14,582 nt of DNA, taken from Deltaproteobacteria bacterium (lineage in GTDB: Bacteria; Desulfobacterota; DSM-4660; Desulfatiglandales; Desulfatiglandaceae). Location of the stretch: assembly GCA_019314425.1 (NCBI GenBank), contig JAFCZI010000032.1, forward strand, positions 1-14,582, in the 5' to 3' direction. Below the pieces are notes generated by a model that searched no databases, had not been told where the DNA came from, and was given only the letters and a program-made list of their open reading frames with translations. This document shows positions 5,966 to 13,870 of this stretch, one piece after another (positions within the stretch are counted from its first letter, which is position 1; each line of letters opens with the position of its first letter). Made by a program: the position numbers and the translations under genes.

Positions 5966-6164
5966 TATACTTGGCGTATTTCTGTTTGAATCGTTCTATT
6001 CGACCAGCCGAGTCAACCAGTTTCTGTTTTCCGGTAAAAAACGGATGACATTGGGAACATATTTCAATGTGAATGTCTTCAACGGTGGATCCGGTTTCAA
6101 ATTCGCTGCCGCAGGCACAACGCACTGTCGTTTTATGATACTTCGGGTGAATGCCACTTTTCAT
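5955..6164 (-). CDS. rpmE: 50S ribosomal protein bL31
   Basis: Small ribosomal protein of the large subunit central protuberance and inter-subunit bridge. The 69 residues match bL31: [10 protein letters not shown] at the start, C16-x-C18 and C36-x-x-C39 for zinc (the zinc-binding form), then [26 protein letters not shown] precedes the ATG at normal distance. It sits between rho and prfA, a common arrangement. Because the protein carries zinc, a paralogue without cysteines might exist elsewhere, but that cannot be seen here. Confidence 0.97.
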   Translation of the reverse strand: MKSGIHPKYHKTTVRCACGSEFETGSTVEDIHIEICSQCHPFFTGKQKLVDSAGRIERFKQKYAKYNKA

Positions 6165-6200
6165 TTCAATCTCCTCAATTTGTTGATTGTCCCATACCCG

Positions 6201-6237
6201 GTGTCTGAACGAAAACCAGAACTTTTCGTTCGAGCAC
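6201..6237. repeat. Minimal hairpin of MITE-like termini, downstream of rho
   Basis: GTGTCTGAACGAAAA, a 7-nt spacer, then TTTTCGTTCGAGCAC: the two terminal repeats of the 162/3017 elements joined almost directly, with a few changes and without the interior. It lies 8 bp past the rho stop in the rho-rpmE gap. No direct flanking duplication is visible. It may be an internal-deletion derivative of the element, or a hairpin kept as an RNA signal at the end of rho; there is no T-tract on the minus strand. Confidence 0.65.
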
Positions 6238-6245
6238 TGCCTAAT

Positions 6246-7493
6246 CTATTGGCTCATAGAATCAAGAAACTCTTTATTATCTCTTGTTCCTTTTATTTTT
6301 CCAAGTAAAAACTCCATGCTGTCCACAGGTGTCAGGGGCGCAAGCAGCTTGCGAAGAATCCATATTCGGTTGAGATCGGCCTGATCCAGCAAGAGCTCTT
6401 CTTTTCGGGTGCCGGAACGATTGATGTCGACAGACGGGAAAACCCGCCGGTCGCTCAACTTTCGATCCAGGTGGATTTCCATATTGCCCGTGCCCTTGAA
6501 TTCCTCAAAGATCACTTCATCCATTCGGCTTCCGGTGTCAACCAGCGCTGTAGCAATAATGGTCAGGCTTCCCCCTCCTTCTATGTTTCTGGCGGCGCCG
6601 AAAAATCGCTTGGGTTTATGGAGGGCGTTGGAGTCGAGACCACCGGACAGAATTTTTCCACTGGGTGGGACAACGGAGTTATAAGCCCTTGCCAGACGAG
6701 TAATGCTGTCCAGCAGGATCAGCACATCCCGCTGATGTTCGACCAACCGCTTCGCTTTTTCAATGACCATCTCAGCAACCTGTACGTGGCGCTGAGGGGG
6801 TTCATCAAAGGTTGAGCTGATCACCTCGGCATCCACGGATCGGGCCATATCGGTCACTTCTTCGGGTCGTTCATCGATCAGCAATACGATTTTGTGGATG
6901 GATTTGTCGTTGCAGGTAACACTGTTGGCGATATTTTGAAGAAGCATGGTTTTTCCGGTTCTGGGCGGGGCCACAATCAGGCCTCTCTGGCCTTTTCCGA
7001 TGGGCGTCATGAGGTCCATGACCCGGGTGGAGTAATTGTCCGCCTCAACCTCCATCTTAATCCTTTCATCAGGGTAAAGAGGCGTTAGATTGTCAAACAG
7101 AATCTTTTCCCTGCTGATTTCAGGATCTTCATGGTTGACCTTTTCCACCTTTAGAAGTGCGAAATAGCGCTCGGATTCTTTTGGGGGCCGGATCTGGCCA
7201 CTTATGGTGTCACCTTTTCTGAGGTTGAACCGACGAATCTGCGAAGGCGAAATGTAGATATCATCGGGCCCGGGCAAGTAATTGGCGTCCGGGGCTCTTA
7301 AAAAACCAAAGCCGTCCGGAAGGATCTCCAACACCCCTTCGCCATATATGAGGCCGTTTTGCGCTGAATGGGCCTGGAGCAACGAGAAAGTGAGTTCCTG
7401 CTTGCGCATTCCGGAGGCACCCTCAATCTTAAATTCCTTTGCCATTTCAGTTAATTGACTGATTTTCATTGTTTTTAGTTCTACAAGATTCAT
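6246..7493 (-). CDS. rho: Transcription termination factor Rho
   Basis: Hexameric RNA-dependent ATPase that ends transcription at C-rich unstructured RNA. Rho_N helical domain is at ~1-45, the cold-shock RNA-binding domain at ~50-118 (DGFGFLR at 60-66), Walker A at 175-182 (APPRTGKT), Walker B at 256-262 (DVLILLD) and the Q-loop with SGGLD at ~283-287. It is 415 residues against 419 in E. coli, with no large insertion. The ATG at 7493 has GGAG upstream. A separate promoter lies ahead of it, with a leader of about 160 nt; Rho genes are often self-controlled through such leaders, which is possible but unproven here. Confidence 0.98.
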   Translation of the reverse strand: MNLVELKTMKISQLTEMAKEFKIEGASGMRKQELTFSLLQAHSAQNGLIYGEGVLEILPDGFGFLRAPDANYLPGPDDIYISPSQIRRFNLRKGDTISGQIRPPKESERYFALLKVEKVNHEDPEISREKILFDNLTPLYPDERIKMEVEADNYSTRVMDLMTPIGKGQRGLIVAPPRTGKTMLLQNIANSVTCNDKSIHKIVLLIDERPEEVTDMARSVDAEVISSTFDEPPQRHVQVAEMVIEKAKRLVEHQRDVLILLDSITRLARAYNSVVPPSGKILSGGLDSNALHKPKRFFGAARNIEGGGSLTIIATALVDTGSRMDEVIFEEFKGTGNMEIHLDRKLSDRRVFPSVDINRSGTRKEELLLDQADLNRIWILRKLLAPLTPVDSMEFLLGKIKGTRDNKEFLDSMSQ

Positions 7494-7660
7494 GGTCGAT
7501 CTCCGTTAGAAAGTTTAGGGGGTGCCTAAGCTTAGACAATTTTTGAATGGTTAAACGATATGTGAATTATTGAAGGTTTCTCAGCAGAATAGTAATGGAA
7601 TTTCTTCGAACATCCAGCCTCACCGAATCTCCCAAAGAAAGGAATTAATTTATCTGCGAA

Positions 7661-7689
7661 CCTATAGCGTTTTTTTTTCGTCATGTCAA
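7661..7689 (-). promoter_or_regulatory. Likely sigma-70-type promoter for rho
   Basis: On the minus strand a perfect -35 TTGACA (7689-7684) is followed by a 17-nt spacer rich in A (nine in a row) and a -10 TATAGG (7666-7661). The -35 overlaps the final codons of rluD. Transcription would begin near 7654, giving a rho leader of about 160 nt. This is the best-matching promoter in the window, but it has not been tested against background frequency. Confidence 0.55.
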
Positions 7690-8691
7690 GCATTTGTTGA
7701 GGGGGAAATGAACATTGATATTCAACGCGGTGAGCACCTGTAACATGTCTTCGGGGAAAGTGGATTCAAATTCCATATAGATTTTTTCCTTCGGATGAAC
7801 AAAACCGATGCGTGCGGCGTGAAGCATTTGTCTTTTCACCGCAGCTACCAGAGCAGGGTTTTGTTTCAAAAAACGTCTTTTCAGAGCATCGGGTCCACGA
7901 CCATAAACCGTATCCCCCACCAGGGGATGCCCCAAATGAGAGAAATGAACACGAATCTGGTGTGTTCTTCCTGTTTTAATGGTGACAGACAAAAGGGAAA
8001 ACCCCTCTTTACAATCAGCAATTTTTTTCCACAGGGTCAGCGCGTTTCGACCGCCGCTTTTGGTGACCGCCATCTTTTTTCGACGAACGGGATGCCGGGA
8101 AATGGGCAGGTCAATCCTCCCGCTTTCATGGGAAATTATGCCATAGGTCAGGGCAATATATTCTTTTTTGATGGTTCCATTTTTGAATTGCTGCGCAAGG
8201 GCTTGATGGGCCATATCGTTCTTGGCAACGACCATGAGTCCGGAGGTATCTTTATCAAGCCTGTGAACAATGCCGGGCCTGAGTGTTCCCCCAATGCCTG
8301 AAAGATCCCCACAATGTTTCAAGAGGCCGTGAACCAGGGTGCCCGATAAATGTCCGGGCGCGGGGTGAACGACAATGCCGGGCGGTTTGCAAAGAACAAT
8401 GACCCAAGCGTCCTCAAACACAACGGAAAAAGGGACTTCCTCAGGAACAAGCTCCAGGGTCGATGGTTTGGGAACGGTCAGGGAAACCTGATCCCCGGTT
8501 TTTAGTTGATGGCTCGGTTTTGTGTGTGCATCATTAACCCGAACACAACCGCTTCGAATCAAAGCCTGTATCCGTGATCGGGATAAATCTGAATGGTTAT
8601 GGGAAAGAAAAAGGTCCAGCCGGGTACCGTGAGCACCGTCAGGAACCGTATGAGAAAAATCGCTGTCACTGGTGTTGTCGTTCACTGTCAA
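7681..8691 (-). CDS. rluD: 23S rRNA pseudouridine synthase, RluD family
   Basis: Converts uridines of 23S rRNA to pseudouridine. An S4 RNA-binding domain lies at ~22-70 (GTRLDLFLS...SRSRIQALIRSGCVRVND). The catalytic domain follows, with HRLDKDTSG at 143-151 where Asp146 is the expected nucleophile. RTHQIRVHFSHLGHPLVGD, the family's later conserved block, is also present. The 336-residue length fits RluD/RluC; the exact target bases (1911/1915/1917 for RluD) are assumed from family likeness. The start is uncertain: TTG at 8691 or GTG at 8685, neither with a clear binding site, and an in-frame stop lies upstream. It follows carD by 44 bp. Confidence 0.92.
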   Translation of the reverse strand: MTVNDNTSDSDFSHTVPDGAHGTRLDLFLSHNHSDLSRSRIQALIRSGCVRVNDAHTKPSHQLKTGDQVSLTVPKPSTLELVPEEVPFSVVFEDAWVIVLCKPPGIVVHPAPGHLSGTLVHGLLKHCGDLSGIGGTLRPGIVHRLDKDTSGLMVVAKNDMAHQALAQQFKNGTIKKEYIALTYGIISHESGRIDLPISRHPVRRKKMAVTKSGGRNALTLWKKIADCKEGFSLLSVTIKTGRTHQIRVHFSHLGHPLVGDTVYGRGPDALKRRFLKQNPALVAAVKRQMLHAARIGFVHPKEKIYMEFESTFPEDMLQVLTALNINVHFPLNKCLT

Positions 8692-8735
8692 AGTTGATGG
8701 CGCCGTAAAAAGGATATCTCAGGTTTGAGCAGCGC

Positions 8736-9227
8736 TTATTCGATGGTTTCAGGAAAAATCCGGTCCAGATCGCTTTCCACTTGCGTTTCGGTAATTTCTT
8801 TTGCCAGGGAAATTTCTTTAACCAGCAGGGTTCGGGCGGTATCCAGCATTTTCCGTTCACCGAAAGAAAGTTCTTTATCATACCTTAAAATCAACAGGTC
8901 ACGATAAACTTCAGCCACTTCAAATACCGATCCGGTCTTGATTTTCTCCATATAGTCCCGGTAACGACGATTCCAGGTCTGACTATCAAGTATGACGTCC
9001 CGTTTTTCGAGAATGGAAAACAGTTTGGGCAGTTCCGTCTTGGCGATAATATCTCTCAGACCCACGTGATCCACATTGGTGGTTGGAATCATGATGATCA
9101 TATCGTTGTCGAGAATACGCATGACATAGAAATCCTGTGTGCAACCTGAGATTTCCCGGGATTCTATTTTTTCAATAACGCCGACGCCATGGGCGGGATA
9201 TACGGCCAAATCACCTACCTGGAACAT
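8736..9227 (-). CDS. carD: CarD/CdnL-family transcriptional regulator
   Basis: Binds the RNA polymerase beta lobe and stabilises open complexes, often at rRNA and housekeeping promoters. The N-terminal RNA-polymerase-interaction domain is clear at 1-60 (MFQVGDLAVYPAHGVGVIEK; FYVMRILDNDMIIMIP), followed by the helical DNA-binding part (~70-150) with RYRDYMEKIKTGSVFEVAEV and FGERKMLDTARTLLVKE. The 163 residues are typical of CarD/CdnL. The ATG is preceded by GGAGG at 5 nt. The 139-bp gap upstream to hppA shows no clear promoter or terminator. Confidence 0.95.
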   Translation of the reverse strand: MFQVGDLAVYPAHGVGVIEKIESREISGCTQDFYVMRILDNDMIIMIPTTNVDHVGLRDIIAKTELPKLFSILEKRDVILDSQTWNRRYRDYMEKIKTGSVFEVAEVYRDLLILRYDKELSFGERKMLDTARTLLVKEISLAKEITETQVESDLDRIFPETIE

Positions 9228-9366
9228 CTAAACCTCCGTTGGTATAAAAAACCTTTATAAACATCCAGCCCGTTGCTGCAGCCCACCTGAGCAAAAATAA
9301 ATCACTTTCACCCAGGGGGCTGTCAGCAAAGGGCTTTTTGTTTACGGGTTAATGTTCACTTTTTTA

Positions 9367-11421
9367 TCAACCGAAGATCAAAGAAGCCGCCGGAAGGATG
9401 GGTGCAATAACCAGCGAAACCACCGACATCAATTTGATCAGGATATTCATGGCCGGTCCGGAGGTATCCTTGAATGGATCGCCTACGGTATCGCCGACCA
9501 CTGCGGCTTTATGATTATCGGAGCCTTTCCCACCAAAGTGGCCTTCTTCAATGTACTTTTTAGCGTTGTCCCAGGCGCCGCCGCCGTTGGACATGAACAA
9601 CGCCAGGAATGCGCCCATGACCGTGGCGCCGATGAGCACGCCGGCTAAAGTCTCCTTACCCAGGAGAAAGCCCACCAGAACAGGGGTCAACACGGCGATG
9701 AGGCCGGGTTTAACCATCTCCTTCAAAGCGGAGTTGGTGGCGATGGCCACGCAGGTGGTCGAGTCCGGCTTGACGCCTTCTTTTCCTTCCAGAAGCCCCG
9801 GGATTTCCCTGAACTGACGCCGGATTTCCTCCACAATGGCAAATGCCGCTTTGCCCACGGAGGTCATGGTGAGGGCCGCGCAGGTCATGGGCACCATACC
9901 ACCGATGAACAAGCCGATAATGACCTTTGGATTATCGAGGAGAACCTGCCCGAGGTTGGCGGCCTGAGAATAGGCCACAAACAGGGCCAAGGCAGTGAGG
10001 GCTGCGGAACCGATGGCAAACCCCTTGCCGATGGCGGCGGTGGTGTTGCCTAAGGCATCCAGACCGTCCGTAATCTTTCGGGTTTCAGGTCCCAAGCCAG
10101 CCATTTCCGAGATGCCGCCGGCGTTATCTACGATGGGTCCGTAAGCGTCCACGGTCATGGTGGCGCCGACAGTGGCGAGCATGCCAACAGCCGAAAGGCC
10201 GATGCCGTAAATGCCGCAGGATTCATAACCCACGTATGTCGCAATACAAATACCCATAATGGGGAGCCAGGTGGACTGCATGCCTACCGCGAGACCTGCA
10301 ATAATCACCGTGGCGGCACCGGTTTCAGACTGACCCGCGATCCGTTTCACCGGAGGTCCGGAAGTATAGTATTCGGCCAGAAGACCGATGGCGATACCGC
10401 AGAGCAATCCGGAGACAATGGCCCAGAACGCGCCGAAAGGCATGCCCAGCGATTTGGTGATGATATAGGTAAAAGCAACAAATATAATGGCGGCCACAAA
10501 GGTGGTGTACCTTAGAGCGCCTGCCGGTTCGCCTTTCTGAAAAATTTTGATGGAAAATACACCGAAAAATGAGCTGATCAATCCGGCGGTGACCACCAGG
10601 ATCGGCATGGCCATGTATTTCAGTTTAATGGCGGTTTCCTCCAGCCCTTGCAGGATGGGGAACTCTTTCAGAAATTCAGGGGTAATGGCCATGGTAGCGC
10701 CGATGGCGATGGTAGCGATGACGCTTCCCACGAAAGATTCGAAAATATCCGCGCCCATTCCGGCAATATCACCCACATTGTCGCCCACGTTATCGGCGAT
10801 GACGCCGGGGTTTCTGGGATCGTCTTCGGGAATACCCGCTTCCACTTTACCCACCAGGTCGGCACCCACATCCGCCGCTTTGGTATACACGCCGCCGCCC
10901 ACACGTGCAAAAAGCGCGATGGAGCTGGCGCCCATGGCAAAACCGTTGATATACTGAGCGGTGGAAGGATCCCCACCGTATACCCAGAACCAGATGCCCA
11001 ATCCGAGGAGCCCCAGTCCGGCCACGGCCAGACCCATGACGGAACCTGAAAAATAGGAAATATTCAGGGCCGCAGCCTGTCCATGTTTATTGGCGGCTTC
11101 CGCCGTTCGCGAGTTTCCGCGAGTGGCGGCCGTCATGCCCGAAAAACCGGCCAGCATTGAAGCCAGGGCGCCGGTAATGAAGCAAATGGCGGTTTTCCAG
11201 GCGATGCCCCAGCCCAGAAGGATAAATACGATACCGATAAAGACGATTAGAACCGTATATTCTCTCTTCAAAAACGTCATGGCGCCAGTGTGAATGGCCT
11301 CTTCCAATTCCTGCATCAGTGGATTGCCGTTCGGCTGCTTTTTGACATAATTATAAATCAGCCAGGCAACAAACAAACTAAAAATCCCTACAAAGGGCGC
11401 TAATGTAGTCAATCCTTGCAT
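9367..11421 (-). CDS. hppA: K+-dependent membrane-bound ion-pumping pyrophosphatase
   Basis: Integral membrane enzyme of about 16 helices that splits pyrophosphate and pumps H+ and/or Na+. Substrate-site motifs are visible: [11 protein letters not shown] at ~185-195, EDDPRNP at ~200-206, DNVGDNVGD at ~211-219 and [13 protein letters not shown] near the C-terminus. [10 protein letters not shown] (~459-468) has Ala, not Lys, at the position that decides potassium need, so K+ dependence is expected. The Glu in GADIFESF (~229) is placed as in Na+-pumping and K+-dependent forms, but H+ versus Na+ cannot be settled here. The start is ATG 11421 or GTG 11424; AAGGAGG serves both and overlaps the pth stop, implying coupling. 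It likely saves energy from pyrophosphate made in biosynthesis, for example by prs. Confidence 0.96.
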   Translation of the reverse strand: MQGLTTLAPFVGIFSLFVAWLIYNYVKKQPNGNPLMQELEEAIHTGAMTFLKREYTVLIVFIGIVFILLGWGIAWKTAICFITGALASMLAGFSGMTAATRGNSRTAEAANKHGQAAALNISYFSGSVMGLAVAGLGLLGLGIWFWVYGGDPSTAQYINGFAMGASSIALFARVGGGVYTKAADVGADLVGKVEAGIPEDDPRNPGVIADNVGDNVGDIAGMGADIFESFVGSVIATIAIGATMAITPEFLKEFPILQGLEETAIKLKYMAMPILVVTAGLISSFFGVFSIKIFQKGEPAGALRYTTFVAAIIFVAFTYIITKSLGMPFGAFWAIVSGLLCGIAIGLLAEYYTSGPPVKRIAGQSETGAATVIIAGLAVGMQSTWLPIMGICIATYVGYESCGIYGIGLSAVGMLATVGATMTVDAYGPIVDNAGGISEMAGLGPETRKITDGLDALGNTTAAIGKGFAIGSAALTALALFVAYSQAANLGQVLLDNPKVIIGLFIGGMVPMTCAALTMTSVGKAAFAIVEEIRRQFREIPGLLEGKEGVKPDSTTCVAIATNSALKEMVKPGLIAVLTPVLVGFLLGKETLAGVLIGATVMGAFLALFMSNGGGAWDNAKKYIEEGHFGGKGSDNHKAAVVGDTVGDPFKDTSGPAMNILIKLMSVVSLVIAPILPAASLIFG

Positions 11422-11434
11422 CACTTCTTCCTCC

Positions 11435-12010
11435 TTAAGTTATTAATCTCCGGCAATTGATATGGTTCATTGCCGCTTCGACCCCTTCCAAAACAAACAG
11501 TTGGGATGCCTTTACAGCCATCCCCATGATTTCTTCCGCGAGTTTCTTTTCGTCATCATAAAAACGACCTAACACATAGTCAGCCACGGCCTCCCCGTGG
11601 CGCGGCCTGCCGATGCCGATTTTGACCCGCGAAAATTCTGAACTTCCTAAAAGATGAATGATGGACGATACACCTCTATGGCCACCTGCACCACCACTTT
11701 TAACAACCTTGATCTTTCCCAACGGCATGTCCAGATCATCGTGTATGACCAGCAGTTTTTTTGTTTCCAGATCGTAATGGCGGATGCAGTCCCTGACCGA
11801 TTCGCCGCTCTTGTTCATGAAGGTCAGGGGGCAAAGAAGGACGATGGGTTTACCCCGGAAATCAACCAGGGCATGCTTTGAGCGAAAAAAAATGCTTCTG
11901 AGGGTCACCCCAAGCGATTTCCCCCACTGCTCAACAGCTTCCAGCCCTATATTATGCCTGGTATGTTCGTATTGTGGCCCGGGATTGCCAAGGCCTGCAA
12001 TCAGGTACAA
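11435..12010 (-). CDS. pth: Peptidyl-tRNA hydrolase
   Basis: Recycles tRNA by cutting peptidyl-tRNA released from stalled ribosomes. Key parts are LIAGLGNPG at 3-11, the catalytic His19 in TRHN, FMNKSG at 64-69 and HDD at 90-92, then GGAGGHRG at 106-113. The 191 residues are normal. The only start consistent with the conserved N-terminus is TTG at 12010, with AAAAGGG 4 nt upstream and an in-frame TAA just before it. Its stop codon overlaps the binding site of hppA. The rplY-pth pair is a standard bacterial arrangement, here 30 bp apart. Confidence 0.96.
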   Translation of the reverse strand: MYLIAGLGNPGPQYEHTRHNIGLEAVEQWGKSLGVTLRSIFFRSKHALVDFRGKPIVLLCPLTFMNKSGESVRDCIRHYDLETKKLLVIHDDLDMPLGKIKVVKSGGAGGHRGVSSIIHLLGSSEFSRVKIGIGRPRHGEAVADYVLGRFYDDEKKLAEEIMGMAVKASQLFVLEGVEAAMNHINCRRLIT

Positions 12011-12040
12011 GTTTCCCTTTTAAGGTCCACCCCCTTTCCC

Positions 12041-12724
12041 TTATTTTTTTGTTTCTTCGGCGGGTTCTTTCCCTAAACCGTCCGCTTCTTCTTTTACTTC
12101 ACCTTCTTCACCTTCTTCACCTTCTTCACCTTCTTCAAGTTCTTCCTCAATCATCGCGGAACCCTTGATGTTGACGACGGCAACGGTCAGGTGTGCCTCA
12201 TCCGTGGTACGGATGCCTTCCGGGAGCGCCAGATCCCCGATCCGGACCGTATCTCCCACATCGAGATCCGAGACGTCCACCTCCAGAAATTCGACCAGTT
12301 TGTCGGGAAAACAGACGATGCCCACCTCTCTTCGGATCTGCTGCAGAACGCCCCCCTCTGCGGTGCCTATGGGCGTATTGATCAGGTGGACAGGAATGGC
12401 CAATGTCAATTCCCTGTCATTGGAGATTTCATAAAAGTCCGCATGCAAAAACGTGTTTTCCAGGGGATCAATGGTCAATTCCTTGACCATCACCTTTTTG
12501 GTTATCTCACCCTGATCGGTCTGAATGTTGAGGTCTAAAATAGCATTTTCACCTTTACCGGCCTTTTCAAGGCCTGAAAGATGGGCATATTCAAGGGTCA
12601 GCATAACGGGGTCAACACCCGGGCCATAAAAAATTGCGGGGACCTGGTTGTTCTGCCTTAATCTTCTGGCTGCACCTTTTCCTGTTTCAGTCCTGACGCG
12701 GGCAGCAAGGGTTAATTGATTCAT
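12041..12724 (-). CDS. rplY: 50S ribosomal protein bL25, CTC form
   Basis: Binds 5S rRNA. It has an N-terminal bL25 domain (~1-92, RVRTETGKGAARRLRQNNQVPAIFYG) plus the C-terminal CTC beta domain (~93-190) with ADFYEISNDRELTLAIPVHL and a conserved VDVSDLDVGD. The total of 227 residues fits the long, general-stress CTC type. The tail after ~193 is very acidic (EEELEEGEEGEEGEEGE) and is coded by a 9-bp tandem repeat. GGAGG precedes the ATG. A 6-bp stem-loop GCCTGT-CATT-ACAGGC (12774-12789) lies in the 78-bp gap to prs and has no T-tract. Confidence 0.96.
   Translation of the reverse strand: MNQLTLAARVRTETGKGAARRLRQNNQVPAIFYGPGVDPVMLTLEYAHLSGLEKAGKGENAILDLNIQTDQGEITKKVMVKELTIDPLENTFLHADFYEISNDRELTLAIPVHLINTPIGTAEGGVLQQIRREVGIVCFPDKLVEFLEVDVSDLDVGDTVRIGDLALPEGIRTTDEAHLTVAVVNIKGSAMIEEELEEGEEGEEGEEGEVKEEADGLGKEPAEETKK
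12095..12139. repeat. 9-bp in-frame tandem repeat in rplY tail
   Basis: Three perfect TTCTTCACC units (12104-12130, plus-strand sense), flanked by one imperfect unit on each side, encode repeated Gly-Glu-Glu in the bL25 tail. Because the unit is a multiple of three, gain or loss changes tail length without a frameshift. Confidence 0.85.
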
Positions 12725-12802
12725 TGGATCTTATTACCTCCGGCATTAATAAAATTTTTCACAAAGTATTGCAGCCTGTCATTACAGGCATACGTTCCAT
12801 GG

Positions 12803-13744
12803 CTACACGAACAGCGTGCTGACCGAGTTTGAATCATGAACTCTTTTGAGAGTTTCTCCCAGAAGCTCAGCGATGGAAAGCTCAATTATTTTGGGGCACG
12901 CAACACCCGCTTCGCTCAGCGGAATGGTATTGGTAATCACCAAACTGTCAATGGGAGAATCTTCGATTCTTTTGATGGCGGGCCCCGAGAGGATCGGATG
13001 GGTGCAACAGGCAAATACGGCGGTGGCACCCCTTTCTTTGAGCGCACCGGCGGCCTGGGTCAGGGTTCCCGCAGTGTCAACCATGTCGTCCAGAATGATC
13101 GCCGTTTTGTCCCTCACTTCGCCGATGATGTTCATGGCCTCAGCAACATTCGGCGTCACCCGTCGCTTATCGATGATGGCCAATGAGGCTGAAAGCCGCT
13201 TGGCAAAAGCCCGCGCCCGTTCAACCCCCCCGGCATCGGGAGAGACAATCACCAGGTCCCCATTTGTATTATTCTGGATGTATTTCAGCAGGATGGGCGC
13301 TGCAAAGATATTGTCAACGGGAATATTGAAATATCCCTGAATCTGACCCGCATGGAGATCCATGGCCACCACCCGATGGGCCCCGGCCGTGGTAATAAGA
13401 TCCGCAACCAGCTTGGCACTGATGGGCACCCGGGGTTTGACTTTTCGGTCTTGCCGACTGTAACCGTAGTAGGGAATCACAGCCGTGATCCGTTCAGCAG
13501 AAGCCCGCCTCATGGCATCCATGATGATGAGTAGCTGCATCAGGTTGTCGTTTACCGGGGTGGAAGTGGACTGGATGACAAAGACATCACGTCCCCTGAT
13601 ATTTTCACCCAGTTCAACCCGGGTCTCACCATCGCTGAATGTTTCGGCAAGGATTTCCCCGGGGCGGATACCGAGGTACTGACAAACCTCGAGGGTCAAT
13701 GCAGGATTGGAAGTCCCACCAAATAGTTTTATATCTTGGTACAA
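12803..13744 (-). CDS. prs: Ribose-phosphate pyrophosphokinase (PRPP synthase)
   Basis: Makes PRPP from ribose 5-phosphate and ATP for nucleotide, His and Trp synthesis. The 313 residues fit class I. FSDGE is at 36-40, the ATP-binding SRQDRK at 96-101, catalytic His131 lies in [11 protein letters not shown], and the PRPP loop is DDMVDTAGT at 219-227. The start is TTG at 13744, supported by GAGGAG 6 nt upstream; no ATG or GTG occurs in frame nearby. It lies 51 bp after tRNA-Gln (to its CCA). The order ispE - tRNA - prs - rplY - pth is classical. Confidence 0.97.
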   Translation of the reverse strand: MYQDIKLFGGTSNPALTLEVCQYLGIRPGEILAETFSDGETRVELGENIRGRDVFVIQSTSTPVNDNLMQLLIIMDAMRRASAERITAVIPYYGYSRQDRKVKPRVPISAKLVADLITTAGAHRVVAMDLHAGQIQGYFNIPVDNIFAAPILLKYIQNNTNGDLVIVSPDAGGVERARAFAKRLSASLAIIDKRRVTPNVAEAMNIIGEVRDKTAIILDDMVDTAGTLTQAAGALKERGATAVFACCTHPILSGPAIKRIEDSPIDSLVITNTIPLSEAGVACPKIIELSIAELLGETLKRVHDSNSVSTLFV

Positions 13745-13795
13745 TACCGACTCCTCACAATTTATTACGAACGATCAGGTACTCCACAACTATAA

Positions 13796-13870
13796 TGGCT
13801 GGGGTGGGAGGATTCGAACCTCCGAATGCGGGCACCAAAAACCCGTGTCTTACCACTTGACGACACCCCA
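13796..13870 (-). tRNA. tRNA-Gln (anticodon TTG)
   Basis: The minus strand folds as a full cloverleaf. Acceptor TGGGGTG (13870 down) pairs with CACCCCA. The D-arm contains AGTGGTAAGAC, and the anticodon stem CGGGT/GCCCG holds loop TTTTGGT, giving anticodon TTG for CAA. The T-arm GGAGGTTCGAATCCTCC is perfect. The discriminator is G at 13799 and the CCA is encoded (13798-13796). Length with CCA is 75 nt, as in E. coli tRNA-Gln. The first 21 nt overlap the 3' end of the ispE frame. Confidence 0.97.

Noticed and set aside
7512..7539. Second rho promoter (TTGTCT, 16 nt, TAAACT) next to the ATG
   Set aside because: It would start transcription almost at the binding site and matches consensus less well than the 7661-7689 promoter.
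9368..11300. Several long plus-strand frames opposite hppA
   Set aside because: They are antisense shadows of a GC-rich membrane protein gene whose minus-strand frame has all family motifs.
12774..12789. Terminator between prs and rplY
   Set aside because: The stem is only 6 bp and no T-tract follows on the minus strand; it may be a small RNA hairpin but is not a supported terminator.
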